Part shown: positions 26,158 to 35,334 of the stretch, in pieces
Layout: each line of letters starts with the position of its first letter
How positions within the stretch are numbered: position 1 is the first letter of the stretch
Origin: Serratia nevei
GTDB taxonomy: Bacteria > Pseudomonadota > Gammaproteobacteria > Enterobacterales > Enterobacteriaceae
DNA: 58,565 bases
Direction: 5' to 3'
NCBI RefSeq assembly: GCF_024160145.1
Contig: NZ_JAMYWQ010000032.1
Coordinates: 1-58,565 of the forward strand
Notes under the pieces: generated by a model
What the model was told of the DNA's origin: nothing
What the model saw: only the letters and a program-made list of their open reading frames with translations
Databases searched by the model: none
Position numbers and translations under genes: made by a program

Positions 26158-27921
26158 TTAGACCTTGGCCCAGTGGCGGCGTTTGGCCGCCTGCAGCTTC
26201 TCGTAGGCCGCCAGCAGCGCCTGATGGGCCGGCAGCGCCTTCAGATCGGCATCGACGGCAAACAGCCCGTTGAAGCGCTCTTCACCGCTGATGGCGGCGG
26301 AGGCGGCGTCGACCGCTTCCTGGCCGTACATCTTCACGAACGCGGTGTAGTACTGCGCCGCTTCGCGCTCAGGCTCCTGCGCCAGCAGCAGCAGCGTTTG
26401 CAGGCAGCGGTAGTAGTTGCTGCGCGCCGGGCTCAGCACCGAGGCGTTGAAGTCCTGCGTCCATTCGGTCCAGATCAGCGCCTGATCCAGATCGCCGCCC
26501 GCCAGCGCCAGCATCGACTTCAGCTCGCCCACGCGCAGGGTATGCCAGGCGTTGTCTTTGCCGCTGGCAATGCCCAGCAGTTCGCGTACGCGGGTGAAAT
26601 CGTCCAGCCCTTCGTCGTCCAGCTGCTCGATCAGCGCCAGGTACTCTTCCGGCTGCCACTCGCTGCCCGGCAGCGCCAGCAGCGTATCGCGCAGGTGCGC
26701 ACCCATGCTGTTGTTGGCCAGCAGCAGGTCTTCCGCCGGATAAATGTCGGACATGCCCGGCACGATGATGCGGCAAGCGTAGACGCCCAGGTGCTCGTAG
26801 TCGGCGATGTACACTTCCGCGTCTTCTTTGTCGAAGATGCTCATCAGGGTGGCGAACTCTTCCTGCGTGCTGCCGCTGAAGCTCCAGTCAACGAACGGGT
26901 AATCGGCATCCTGTTTGAACAGATCCCAGGAGATCAGGCCGCTGGAGTCGATGAAGTGCGTTTCCAGATTGGTGTGTTCCGCCACTTCTTCGTCATCGAA
27001 GGTCGGTGCGGTGAACACGTCGAGGTCTTTCAGGCTGCGGCCCTGCAGCAGTTCGGTCACCGTGCGCTCCAGCGCCACGCCGAAGTCCGGGTGCGCGCCG
27101 AACGAAGCGAAGCAGGTGCCGTTGGTCGGGTTGAACAGCACCACGCAGATCACCGGATAGTTGCCGCCCAGCGAGGCGTCGTAGGAGAGGATCGGGAAAC
27201 CTTCCTCTTCCAGCTTGGCAATGGCTTCCACCACGCCCGGGTAGCGATTCAGCACTTCGTCCGGGATCGCCGGCAGGCTGATGGATTCGGCGATGATGCG
27301 GTTTTTCACATAGCGCTCGAACACTTCCGACAGGCCCTGCACGCGCGCTTCGTTGGCGGTGTTGCCGGCGGACATGCCGTTGGAAACATACAGGTTGCCG
27401 ATGATGTTCATCGGGATGTACACGGTTTGCTGGTCGGACTGACGGGTAAACGGCAGCGCGCACACGCCGCGATCGCCATTGCCGGATTGCAGATCGACAA
27501 GATCGCTGGCGCTCAGCTCTTGCTGCGGATCGTAGAAGGCGTGCAGGCGCTCGTCGAGGAGGCCGGCCGGCAGCGCGTCGTCTTCAGGGATCGGGAACCA
27601 TTTTTCATTCGGGTAGTGCACGAAGTCGCCTTCGGCAATCTGCTTGCCCAGATAGAAATCGGCGAAGAAGTAGTTGGTGGACAGGCGCTCGAAATATTCA
27701 CCCAGCGCGGAGGCCAGCGCGGCTTTTTTGCTGGCGCCTTTGCCGTTGGTGAAGCACAGCGGGCAATCGCGATCGCGAATGTGCACTGACCACACGTGCG
27801 GCACCGGGTTCAGCCAGGAGGCTTCTTCGATGTTGAAACCGAGATCGCTCAGTTTCTGCTGGAAACGGGCGATGGAGTCTTCCAGGGCGGCGTCTTTACC
27901 GGGGATAAAAGTTTGCGTCAT
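26158..27921 (-). CDS. ycaO: YcaO, RimO-assisting ATP-dependent factor
   Basis: YcaO-domain protein, 587 aa from ATG 27921 (MTQTFIPGKDAALEDS, the E. coli start; E. coli 586 aa). A GTG nine bases upstream is also in frame. The N-terminal YcaO domain holds ALGEYFERLSTNYFF and RVQGLSEVFERYVKNRIIAE, the ATP-binding glutamates typical of the family, and the C-terminus is TPR-like. It supports beta-methylthiolation of ribosomal protein S12 by RimO. It is read leftward, upstream of focA, and diverges from ansB. Confidence 0.95.
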   Translation of the reverse strand: MTQTFIPGKDAALEDSIARFQQKLSDLGFNIEEASWLNPVPHVWSVHIRDRDCPLCFTNGKGASKKAALASALGEYFERLSTNYFFADFYLGKQIAEGDFVHYPNEKWFPIPEDDALPAGLLDERLHAFYDPQQELSASDLVDLQSGNGDRGVCALPFTRQSDQQTVYIPMNIIGNLYVSNGMSAGNTANEARVQGLSEVFERYVKNRIIAESISLPAIPDEVLNRYPGVVEAIAKLEEEGFPILSYDASLGGNYPVICVVLFNPTNGTCFASFGAHPDFGVALERTVTELLQGRSLKDLDVFTAPTFDDEEVAEHTNLETHFIDSSGLISWDLFKQDADYPFVDWSFSGSTQEEFATLMSIFDKEDAEVYIADYEHLGVYACRIIVPGMSDIYPAEDLLLANNSMGAHLRDTLLALPGSEWQPEEYLALIEQLDDEGLDDFTRVRELLGIASGKDNAWHTLRVGELKSMLALAGGDLDQALIWTEWTQDFNASVLSPARSNYYRCLQTLLLLAQEPEREAAQYYTAFVKMYGQEAVDAASAAISGEERFNGLFAVDADLKALPAHQALLAAYEKLQAAKRRHWAKV

Positions 27922-28069
27922 TGTCTTCACTTTTTGCGCGTACTAAAAACGCGCAATGATACGGGGTTTTACGCTGGAGCTCCACGTATTCCTAAAGCGG
28001 CGGTAAAGTCACAGTTTTTTTAAGGATAAAGGCCATAATTCAGCGAGTTATCTGTCACGGAGAAATCTA
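27922..28069. promoter_or_regulatory. Divergent ycaO/ansB intergenic region
   Basis: An eight-base inverted repeat TTGCGCGT/ACGCGCAA (27934-27956) lies in the ycaO leader. CACGGAGA is the ribosome site for ansB. No convincing CRP or FNR site was found, although ansB is CRP/FNR controlled in E. coli. Confidence 0.4.
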
Positions 28070-29116
28070 ATGAAATCAGTGAAACTCAGCGCGTTAACCC
28101 TCCTGTTGACCGGCGTCAGCGCCTCGGCGCTGGCGCTGCCCAACATCACTCTGCTGGCGACCGGCGGCACCATTGCCGGCGGCGGCGATTCGGCGACGAA
28201 ATCCAACTATACGGCGGGCAAGCTGGGCGTCGAGGCGTTGGTCGATGCGGTGCCGGCGCTGAAAAACATCGCCAACGTGCAGGGGGAGCAGGTGGTGAAC
28301 ATCGGTTCGCAGGACATGAACGATCGGGTCTGGCTGACGCTGGCGAAGAAAATTGACGCCGACTGCGGCAAGACCGACGGTTTCGTCATCACCCACGGCA
28401 CCGATACGCTGGAAGAGACGGCCTACTTCCTCGATCTGACGGTGAAGTGCGATAAGCCGGTGGTGCTGGTGGGGGCGATGCGGCCGGCGACGGCGATGAG
28501 CGCCGATGGTCCGTTCAACCTGTATAATGCGGTGGTGACGGCGGCGGATCCGCAATCGGCCAACCGTGGGGTGCTGGTGGCGATGAACGACACCGTGCTG
28601 GATGCGCGCGACGTCACCAAGACCAACACCACCGCCGTGCAAACCTTCCAGTCGCCAAACTACGGCCCGCTGGGGTATATCCACAACGGCAAGATCGATT
28701 ACCAGCGCTCGCCGCAGCGTAAGCACACCCGCGATACGCCGTTCGACGTCAGCAAGCTGAACGAACTGCCGAAGGTCGGCATCGTTTACAACTACGCCAA
28801 CGCCTCCGATGCGCCGGCCAAGGCGCTGATCGCCGAAGGCTACCAGGGCATCGTCAGCGCCGGGGTCGGCAACGGCAACCTGTATAAAACGGTGTTCGAT
28901 ACCCTGGCGACGGCGGCGCACAACGGTGTGGCGGTGGTGCGTTCTTCGCGCGTGCCAACCGGCGCCACCACCGAAGATGCAGAAGTGGACGACGCCAAGT
29001 ACGGCTTCGTCGCCGCCGGCACGCTGAATCCGCAAAAAGCGCGCATTCTGCTGCAGCTGGCGCTGACGCAAACCAAAGACGCGAAGCAGATTCAGCAGAT
29101 GTTCAATCAGTACTGA
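28070..29116 (+). CDS. ansB: Periplasmic L-asparaginase II
   Basis: Type II asparaginase, 348 aa, hydrolysing asparagine to aspartate and ammonia in the periplasm. A Sec signal peptide ends in SALA (after residue 22). Both catalytic signatures are present: LLATGGTIAGGG with the nucleophile Thr34, and the second motif DGFVITHGTDTLEET with the Thr-Asp pair and nearby Lys. A GSQDMND substrate-binding loop is conserved. It is expressed as a single gene, divergent from ycaO. E. coli has ansB elsewhere, so its location here is a lineage trait. Confidence 0.95.
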   Translation: MKSVKLSALTLLLTGVSASALALPNITLLATGGTIAGGGDSATKSNYTAGKLGVEALVDAVPALKNIANVQGEQVVNIGSQDMNDRVWLTLAKKIDADCGKTDGFVITHGTDTLEETAYFLDLTVKCDKPVVLVGAMRPATAMSADGPFNLYNAVVTAADPQSANRGVLVAMNDTVLDARDVTKTNTTAVQTFQSPNYGPLGYIHNGKIDYQRSPQRKHTRDTPFDVSKLNELPKVGIVYNYANASDAPAKALIAEGYQGIVSAGVGNGNLYKTVFDTLATAAHNGVAVVRSSRVPTGATTEDAEVDDAKYGFVAAGTLNPQKARILLQLALTQTKDAKQIQQMFNQY

Positions 29117-29418
29117 TCGTTTTCTCTTCTGCGGGGGCCGGCCGGGCTCCCGCAGCCATCTTGGCTGAATACAGCATAAAACACCGCGTTAACCCGCTGA
29201 ATTTCCCCATGTCGCAGGGTTTTATCGTCCAAACAATCGCGACGGCCGCAGAGCCTGTCATCACCCGGCGCGGCCGTTTGCCGCCGATGGGCGAATAAGC
29301 GTTGCAGCCATGGGGCGTGAGTGATAAAACCGATGGGTTGGTTAACGCGAGCGTTAACTTCGGGCGTCTTTTCGACAGGTCGCTTTTCTGCGGCGAACAG
29401 TGAATGTGGTGAGGGGAA
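29117..29418 (+). promoter_or_regulatory. ansB-serC intergenic region with an operator-like dyad
   Basis: This 302-base stretch contains a hairpin CTGCGGG/CCCGCAG (29129-29155) 12 bases after ansB, probably its terminator though without a T run. A near-perfect dyad GTTAACGC-GA-GCGTTAAC lies at 29341-29358, 61 bases before the serC ATG. GAGGGG before 29419 is the serC ribosome site. Confidence 0.5.
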
Positions 29419-30504
29419 ATGACTCAGGTTTATAATTTTAGCTCTGGCCCGGCGATGCTGCCGGTAGAAGTGTTGCGTCGTGCGGAACAGGAACTGTGCA
29501 ACTGGCACGGGCTGGGCACGTCAGTGATGGAGATTAGTCACCGCAGCAAAGAATTCATCGCCGTTGCCGAGCAGGCGGAACAGGATCTGCGCGATCTGCT
29601 GAAAGTCCCCTCCAACTATAAAGTGCTGTTTTGCCACGGCGGCGCCCGCGCGCAGTTCGCCGCGCTGCCGCTGAACCTGCTGGGCGACAAGGCCACTGCC
29701 GACTATATCGACGGCGGCTATTGGGCGCACAGCGCCATCAAGGAAGCGGAAAAGTATTGCGCCCCGAACGTCATCGACGTGAAAACCCGCATCGATGGCC
29801 TGAGCGGCATCAAGCCGATGAACGAGTGGCAGCTCAGCGACGACGCGGCTTATGTGCACTATTGCCCGAATGAGACCATCGACGGCGTGGCCATCGATGA
29901 AGCGCCGGACTTCGGCGACAAGGTGGTGATCGGCGATTACTCCTCGACCATCCTGTCACGCCCGCTCGACGTCAGCCGCTTCGGCGTGATTTATGCCGGC
30001 GCGCAGAAAAATATCGGCCCGGCCGGCCTGACGCTGGTGATCGTGCGCGACGATCTGCTGGGCAAGGCGCGTAAAGAAGTGCCGTCGATCCTCGACTACA
30101 CCGTGTTGGCCGAGAACGACTCGATGTTCAACACCCCGCCGACCTTCGCCTGGTATCTGTCCGGGCTGGTGTTCAAATGGCTGAAAGAGCAGGGTGGCCT
30201 GGTGGAGATGCAAAAGCGCAATCAGGCCAAGGCCGAACTGCTGTACGCGACCATCGATAAATCCGACTTTTACCGCAGCCAGGTGGCGATCGCCAACCGT
30301 TCCTGGATGAACGTGCCGTTCCAGCTGGCCGATGCGGCGCTGGACAAGGTGTTCCTCAGCGAAGCCGAGGCCATCGGCCTGCAGGCGCTGAAAGGCCACC
30401 GGGTAGTTGGCGGCATGCGCGCTTCTATTTACAATGCCATGCCGCTGGCCGGCGTGCAGGCGCTGACCGACTTTATGGCCGACTTCGAACGTCGTCACGG
30501 TTGA
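29419..30504 (+). CDS. serC: Phosphoserine aminotransferase
   Basis: Class V aminotransferase, 361 aa (E. coli 362). It makes 3-phosphoserine in serine synthesis and acts in pyridoxal phosphate synthesis. The N-terminus [20 protein letters not shown] is diagnostic, and the PLP lysine is in [13 protein letters not shown]. It forms an operon with aroA, an arrangement conserved in enterobacteria, with a hairpin between the two genes. Confidence 0.97.
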   Translation: MTQVYNFSSGPAMLPVEVLRRAEQELCNWHGLGTSVMEISHRSKEFIAVAEQAEQDLRDLLKVPSNYKVLFCHGGARAQFAALPLNLLGDKATADYIDGGYWAHSAIKEAEKYCAPNVIDVKTRIDGLSGIKPMNEWQLSDDAAYVHYCPNETIDGVAIDEAPDFGDKVVIGDYSSTILSRPLDVSRFGVIYAGAQKNIGPAGLTLVIVRDDLLGKARKEVPSILDYTVLAENDSMFNTPPTFAWYLSGLVFKWLKEQGGLVEMQKRNQAKAELLYATIDKSDFYRSQVAIANRSWMNVPFQLADAALDKVFLSEAEAIGLQALKGHRVVGGMRASIYNAMPLAGVQALTDFMADFERRHG

Positions 30505-30560
30505 TCCCGTCAGCTCGCCCGGCGCGGGCTGACCCTGGCTGTTGTCCTTTTGCATTAAAG

Positions 30561-30588
30561 CGGCTCCGGCATTATTCCGGAGCCGTTT
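30561..30588 (+). terminator. Intercistronic hairpin between serC and aroA
   Basis: A nine-pair perfect stem CGGCTCCGG/CCGGAGCCG with a seven-base loop is followed by TTTCGTTT. It probably terminates part of the serC transcripts and so lowers aroA expression relative to serC. Confidence 0.75.
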
Positions 30589-30618
30589 CGTTTATCAGAA
30601 TTGGAGAGTTTTGTTCAC

Positions 30619-31905
30619 ATGGTGGATTCCCTGACGTTACACCCGGTCGCGCTGGTCAATGGCACCGTCAACTTACCCGGCTCCAAGAGCGTTTCTAACC
30701 GCGCTCTGCTGCTGGCGGCGCTGGCGAAAGGCACGACCCGGCTGACCAACCTGCTGGACAGCGACGACGTGCGTCATATGCTGAACGCGCTGCAGGCGTT
30801 GGGCGTGAACTATCAGCTTTCCGCCGATCGTACCGTATGCGAAGTGACCGGCGTGGTCGGACCGCTGGTGGCCGATCGGCCGCTGGAACTGTTCCTCGGC
30901 AACGCCGGCACGGCGATGCGTCCATTGGCGGCGGCGCTGTGCCTCGGTGAAGGCGACGTGGTGTTGACCGGCGAACCGCGCATGAAAGAGCGCCCGATCG
31001 GCCATCTGGTGGACGCGTTGCGCCAGGGCGGGGCGCAGATTGATTACCTCGAGCAGACCGATTACCCGCCGATTCGCCTGCGTGGCGGGTTCCGGGGCGG
31101 CGACGTCACCGTTGACGGCAGCGTCTCCAGCCAGTTCCTGACCGCGTTGCTGATGGCCGCGCCGCTGGCGCCGCAGGATACGCAGATCCACATCAAGGGC
31201 GAGCTGGTTTCCAAGCCGTACATCGACATCACGCTGCACCTGATGCGCACCTTCGGCGTATCGGTGAGCCACGACAACTACCGGGTGTTCCATATCCAGG
31301 GGCGCCAGACGTATATCGCGCCGGGCGATTACCTGGTTGAGGGCGACGCTTCTTCCGCCTCTTACTTCCTGGCGGCGGCGGCGATCAAGGGCGGCACCGT
31401 GCGCGTGACCGGCATCGGCCGCAAAAGCGTGCAGGGCGACACCAAGTTTGCCGACGTGCTGGAGAAAATGGGCGCGCGCATTACCTGGGGCGACGATTTC
31501 ATCGAATGCAGCCGCGGTGAACTGCGCGGCATCGACATGGACATGAACCACATTCCGGACGCGGCGATGACCATCGCCACCGCAGCACTGTTCGCCGAGG
31601 GGCCGACCACCATTCGCAATATCTACAACTGGCGGGTGAAGGAGACCGACCGTCTGGCGGCGATGGCCACCGAGCTGCGTAAAGTGGGGGCGGAAGTGGA
31701 CGAAGGCGAAGACTACATTCACGTCGTGCCGCCGGCCAAGTTGCAGTTCGCCGAGATCGGCACCTACAACGATCACCGTATGGCGATGTGTTTCTCGCTG
31801 GTGGCGCTGTCGGATACTCCGGTCACCATTCTCGATCCGAAATGCACGGCGAAAACCTTCCCGGATTATTTCGAACAGCTGGCGCGCATCAGCCAGCCGG
31901 CGTAA
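30619..31905 (+). CDS. aroA: EPSP synthase
   Basis: 5-enolpyruvylshikimate-3-phosphate synthase, class I, 428 aa from ATG 30619 ([15 protein letters not shown]), with GGAG upstream; E. coli has 427 aa. It carries the shikimate pathway signatures [19 protein letters not shown] (Lys23), [17 protein letters not shown] with the phosphoenolpyruvate-site glycine, and [17 protein letters not shown]. The class [13 protein letters not shown] form is normally glyphosate-sensitive. It is the second gene of the serC-aroA operon. Confidence 0.97.
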   Translation: MVDSLTLHPVALVNGTVNLPGSKSVSNRALLLAALAKGTTRLTNLLDSDDVRHMLNALQALGVNYQLSADRTVCEVTGVVGPLVADRPLELFLGNAGTAMRPLAAALCLGEGDVVLTGEPRMKERPIGHLVDALRQGGAQIDYLEQTDYPPIRLRGGFRGGDVTVDGSVSSQFLTALLMAAPLAPQDTQIHIKGELVSKPYIDITLHLMRTFGVSVSHDNYRVFHIQGRQTYIAPGDYLVEGDASSASYFLAAAAIKGGTVRVTGIGRKSVQGDTKFADVLEKMGARITWGDDFIECSRGELRGIDMDMNHIPDAAMTIATAALFAEGPTTIRNIYNWRVKETDRLAAMATELRKVGAEVDEGEDYIHVVPPAKLQFAEIGTYNDHRMAMCFSLVALSDTPVTILDPKCTAKTFPDYFEQLARISQPA

Positions 31906-32171
31906 CCCGTCAAATCGTTTATTTTAAGGCCCCTTTGTGGGTCTTTATCGTTTTTAAGCTTTGGCGACCGGCGTTTCTTCTATACTTTTTCGCGGTTGTG
32001 CGCTTATTTTCAACAACCGGACAGTTCCAGGGTAACAGATCGCCGCAGGGCAGCGTATAATACGCCACCGTATTTGCCCCTGATTGGGCAGGTGACAGAG
32101 AGCGCGGCGCGCGGGCTTCGAGCCGAAGCACGCCGTCTTTCTGTGAGGTTTTCTACCTGAAGGAGAGAGAA
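31906..32171 (+). promoter_or_regulatory. aroA-cmk intergenic region
   Basis: A weak hairpin AAGGCCC/GGGTCTT (31926-31945), with T-rich sequence on both sides, probably ends the serC-aroA transcript. A consensus -10 TATAAT is at 32056-32061, with no good -35. AAGGAGAGAG precedes the cmk ATG. Confidence 0.55.
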
Positions 32172-32861
32172 ATGACGGCTACAGCCCCGGTGATAACCGT
32201 TGATGGGCCAAGTGGCGCAGGCAAAGGCACGCTGTGTAAAGCCTTGGCCGAGTCCCTTGGTTGGCGTTTGCTGGACTCCGGCGCGATCTATCGCGTGCTG
32301 GCGTTGGCGGCGTTGCATCATCAGGTAGATATCACTTCTGAGGAAGCGCTGGTTCCGCTGGCCGCACATCTCGATGTTCGCTTCGTTGCCCAGGACGGCA
32401 AGCTGCAGGTGATTTTGGAAGGTGAGGACGTCAGCAATGAGATCCGCACCGAAACCGTCGGCAACACCGCGTCGCAAGCGGCAGCGTTTCCGCGCGTGCG
32501 CGAGGCGCTGCTGCGCCGCCAGCGAGCATTCCGCGAGGCGCCCGGCCTGATTGCCGATGGCCGCGACATGGGCACGGTGGTGTTCCCGGACGCACCGGTC
32601 AAGATTTTCCTCGACGCCAGCTCGGAGGAGCGCGCGCACCGCCGCATGCTGCAGTTGCAGGAGAAGGGCTTTAATGTTAACTTTGAACGTCTTTTAGCCG
32701 AGATAAAGGAACGGGACGACCGTGACCGTAATCGGCCTATCGCGCCTCTGGTGCCTGCTTCTGACGCCCTCGTGCTGGATTCGACCAGCATGTCGATCGA
32801 AGAAGTGATCCGGCAGGCGTTGATGCATGCACAGAAAGTGTTGGCGTTGCCGCAGCGATAA
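32172..32861 (+). CDS. cmk: Cytidylate kinase
   Basis: CMP/dCMP kinase, 229 aa (E. coli 227). The P-loop GPSGAGKGT is at residues 12-20. [22 protein letters not shown] and the lid segment [10 protein letters not shown] are conserved. It lies upstream of rpsA, as in E. coli, with 184 bases between them. Confidence 0.96.
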   Translation: MTATAPVITVDGPSGAGKGTLCKALAESLGWRLLDSGAIYRVLALAALHHQVDITSEEALVPLAAHLDVRFVAQDGKLQVILEGEDVSNEIRTETVGNTASQAAAFPRVREALLRRQRAFREAPGLIADGRDMGTVVFPDAPVKIFLDASSEERAHRRMLQLQEKGFNVNFERLLAEIKERDDRDRNRPIAPLVPASDALVLDSTSMSIEEVIRQALMHAQKVLALPQR

Positions 32862-33045
32862 GCGCGGCGGCGCTATTGGCTTTTTGTCATATTTGTCATA
32901 GCGGTATCGCAATATATCGGGTAAAATTTTACCCCTGTAACCTTAAACCCTGTCGGCATGGAGCCAATGGCGGGGTATGTGAAACAACCCCATTCGGCGG
33001 GACGCTAAATGGACGTTAAACTAAAGAACCCTGAAGATTAACAAC
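32862..33045 (+). promoter_or_regulatory. rpsA promoter and autoregulatory leader
   Basis: A perfect 16-base palindrome GGGTAAAATTTTACCC (32919-32934) overlaps a -10-like TAAAAT (32922-32927). The untranslated leader after it has several GGA-containing segments (GGAGCC, GGGACG, GGACGT), fitting the E. coli rpsA leader in which stem-loops presenting GGA replace a Shine-Dalgarno site and allow S1 autoregulation. No Shine-Dalgarno site is evident before the ATG. Confidence 0.55.
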
Positions 33046-34719
33046 ATGACTGAATCTTTCGCTCAACTCTTTGAAGAATCCTTAAAAGAAATCGAAACCC
33101 GCCCGGGTTCCATCGTTCGTGGCGTCGTTGTTGCTATCGACAAAGATATCGTACTGGTTGACGCCGGTCTGAAATCTGAGTCTGCCATCCCGGCTGAGCA
33201 ATTCAAAAACGCCCAGGGCGAGCTGGAAATCCAGGTTGGTGACGAAGTTGACGTTGCTCTGGATGCTGTTGAAGACGGCTTCGGTGAAACCCTGCTGTCC
33301 CGTGAGAAAGCTAAGCGTCACGAAGCTTGGATCACGCTGGAAAAAGCTTACGAAGAAGCTGAGACTGTAACCGGTGTTATCAACGGCAAAGTGAAGGGTG
33401 GCTTCACCGTCGAGCTGAACGGCATCCGCGCGTTCCTGCCAGGTTCCCTGGTTGACGTGCGTCCGGTACGTGACACTCTGCACCTGGAAGGCAAAGAGCT
33501 TGAGTTCAAAGTCATCAAGCTGGATCAGAAGCGCAACAACGTTGTCGTTTCTCGCCGTGCGGTTATCGAATCCGAGAACAGCGCTGAGCGCGATCAACTG
33601 CTGGAAAACCTGCAGGAAGGCATGGAAGTTAAAGGTATCGTTAAGAACCTCACTGACTACGGTGCATTCGTTGATCTGGGCGGCGTAGACGGCCTGCTGC
33701 ACATCACTGACATGGCTTGGAAACGCGTTAAGCACCCAAGCGAAATCGTCAATGTTGGCGATGAAATCACTGTTAAAGTGCTGAAGTTCGACCGCGAGCG
33801 TACTCGTGTCTCCCTGGGCCTGAAACAGCTGGGCGAAGATCCATGGGTTGCTATCGCGAAACGTTACCCAGAAGGCACCAAGCTGACTGGTCGTGTTACC
33901 AACCTGACTGATTACGGCTGCTTCGTAGAAATCGAAGAAGGCGTTGAAGGTCTGGTACACGTTTCTGAAATGGATTGGACCAACAAAAACATCCATCCGT
34001 CCAAAGTTGTTAACGTGGGCGACGTAGTGGAAGTGATGGTTCTGGACATCGATGAAGAACGTCGTCGTATCTCCCTGGGCCTGAAGCAGTGCAAATCCAA
34101 CCCATGGCAGCAGTTCGCAGAAACCCACAACAAGGGCGACCGCGTTGAAGGTAAAATCAAGTCTATCACTGACTTCGGTATCTTCATCGGCCTGGACGGC
34201 GGCATCGACGGCCTGGTTCACCTGTCTGACATCTCCTGGAACGTTGCAGGCGAAGAAGCAGTACGTGAATACAAGAAAGGCGACGAAATCGCAGCGGTTG
34301 TTCTGCAGGTTGACGCAGAGCGCGAGCGTATCTCCCTGGGCGTGAAGCAACTGGCTGAAGACCCGTTCAATAACTACCTGTCTATGAACAAGAAAGGTGC
34401 TATTGTTACTGGTAAAGTCACTGCAGTTGACGCCAAAGGTGCTACAGTTGAATTGGCAGGCGGCGTAGAAGGTTACCTGCGTGCATCTGAAGCCTCTCGC
34501 GACCGCATTGAAGATGCAACTCTGGTTCTGAACGTAGGTGACGAAGTTGAAGCTAAATTCACCGGCGTTGACCGTAAGAACCGCGTTGTAAGCCTGTCCG
34601 TACGTGCTAAGGACGAAGCTGACGAGAAAGACGCCATCGCAACTGTTAACAACAAACAGGAAGAAGGCAACTTCTCTAACGCAATGGCTGAAGCTTTCAA
34701 AGCGGCTAAAGGCGAGTAA
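33046..34719 (+). CDS. rpsA: 30S ribosomal protein S1
   Basis: Ribosomal protein S1, 557 aa as in E. coli, with six S1 (OB-fold) repeats starting near residues 21, 105, 192, 277, 364 and 451. It binds mRNA leaders and recruits them to the 30S subunit. Repeats 3 to 5 show the classic [24 protein letters not shown] and [12 protein letters not shown] cores. Base composition is less GC-rich and codon use more biased than in neighbours, as expected of a highly expressed gene. ihfB follows. Confidence 0.98.
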   Translation: MTESFAQLFEESLKEIETRPGSIVRGVVVAIDKDIVLVDAGLKSESAIPAEQFKNAQGELEIQVGDEVDVALDAVEDGFGETLLSREKAKRHEAWITLEKAYEEAETVTGVINGKVKGGFTVELNGIRAFLPGSLVDVRPVRDTLHLEGKELEFKVIKLDQKRNNVVVSRRAVIESENSAERDQLLENLQEGMEVKGIVKNLTDYGAFVDLGGVDGLLHITDMAWKRVKHPSEIVNVGDEITVKVLKFDRERTRVSLGLKQLGEDPWVAIAKRYPEGTKLTGRVTNLTDYGCFVEIEEGVEGLVHVSEMDWTNKNIHPSKVVNVGDVVEVMVLDIDEERRRISLGLKQCKSNPWQQFAETHNKGDRVEGKIKSITDFGIFIGLDGGIDGLVHLSDISWNVAGEEAVREYKKGDEIAAVVLQVDAERERISLGVKQLAEDPFNNYLSMNKKGAIVTGKVTAVDAKGATVELAGGVEGYLRASEASRDRIEDATLVLNVGDEVEAKFTGVDRKNRVVSLSVRAKDEADEKDAIATVNNKQEEGNFSNAMAEAFKAAKGE

Positions 34720-34781
34720 TGACGGGGGGCGGTTTCTGACCGCCCCGATACGGTAGTTTAGCTGCAAAGCTTGGAGGTACT

Positions 34782-35066
34782 ATGACCAAGTCTGAACTTA
34801 TTGAAAGACTTGCTGGCCAGCAATCTCATATTCCGGCGAAGGCCGTTGAGGATGCAGTGAAAGAGATGCTTGAGCACATGGCCGCAACGCTGGCCGAGGG
34901 CGAACGCATTGAGATCCGCGGATTCGGCAGTTTTTCTCTTCACTACCGTGCCCCGCGTGTAGGCCGCAACCCGAAAACCGGTGACAAAGTCGAGCTGGAC
35001 GGCAAGTACGTCCCTCACTTCAAACCAGGCAAAGAGTTGCGTGACCGCGCCAATATCTATGGCTAG
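34782..35066 (+). CDS. ihfB: Integration host factor beta subunit
   Basis: IHF-beta, 94 aa. The DNABII signature [21 protein letters not shown] includes the arm with the DNA-intercalating proline in RNPKTG. It pairs with IHF-alpha and bends DNA about 160 degrees. It follows rpsA by 62 bases and GGAGG precedes its ATG. Confidence 0.98.
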   Translation: MTKSELIERLAGQQSHIPAKAVEDAVKEMLEHMAATLAEGERIEIRGFGSFSLHYRAPRVGRNPKTGDKVELDGKYVPHFKPGKELRDRANIYG

Positions 35067-35107
35067 TCGCTGACTGTTCATAGCGTTGTTGCTTGTAAAG
35101 AATATAA

Positions 35108-35136
35108 AACGGTGCCTTTAGGGCGCCGTTTTTTTT
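35108..35136 (+). terminator. Rho-independent terminator of rpsA-ihfB
   Basis: A nine-pair stem AACGGTGCC/GGCGCCGTT with one G-T pair (35108-35130) runs into eight T. Confidence 0.93.
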
Positions 35137-35334
35137 CGCCTGCGATTCTCCGCGCCCGCTCATGAATTGCGTAGTGCACCGCATTTGCAGTCTGGCTGCT
35201 GCATAGGCCTCTTTTATCCTGCCATGTTTGCCGCATTCTCGTTAAAACCCGCTGGCGGCGATATATTGCCTGAATAATCCTGTTTGTCCGCCGTAACGCG
35301 CTTTTGCTGATGGCGGGGCGATGGGAGAAGAACG

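Noticed and set aside
33082-34767. 561-codon open frame opposite rpsA
   Set aside because: Mirror of the highly biased codons of rpsA; phenylalanine- and asparagine-rich with no initiation signal.
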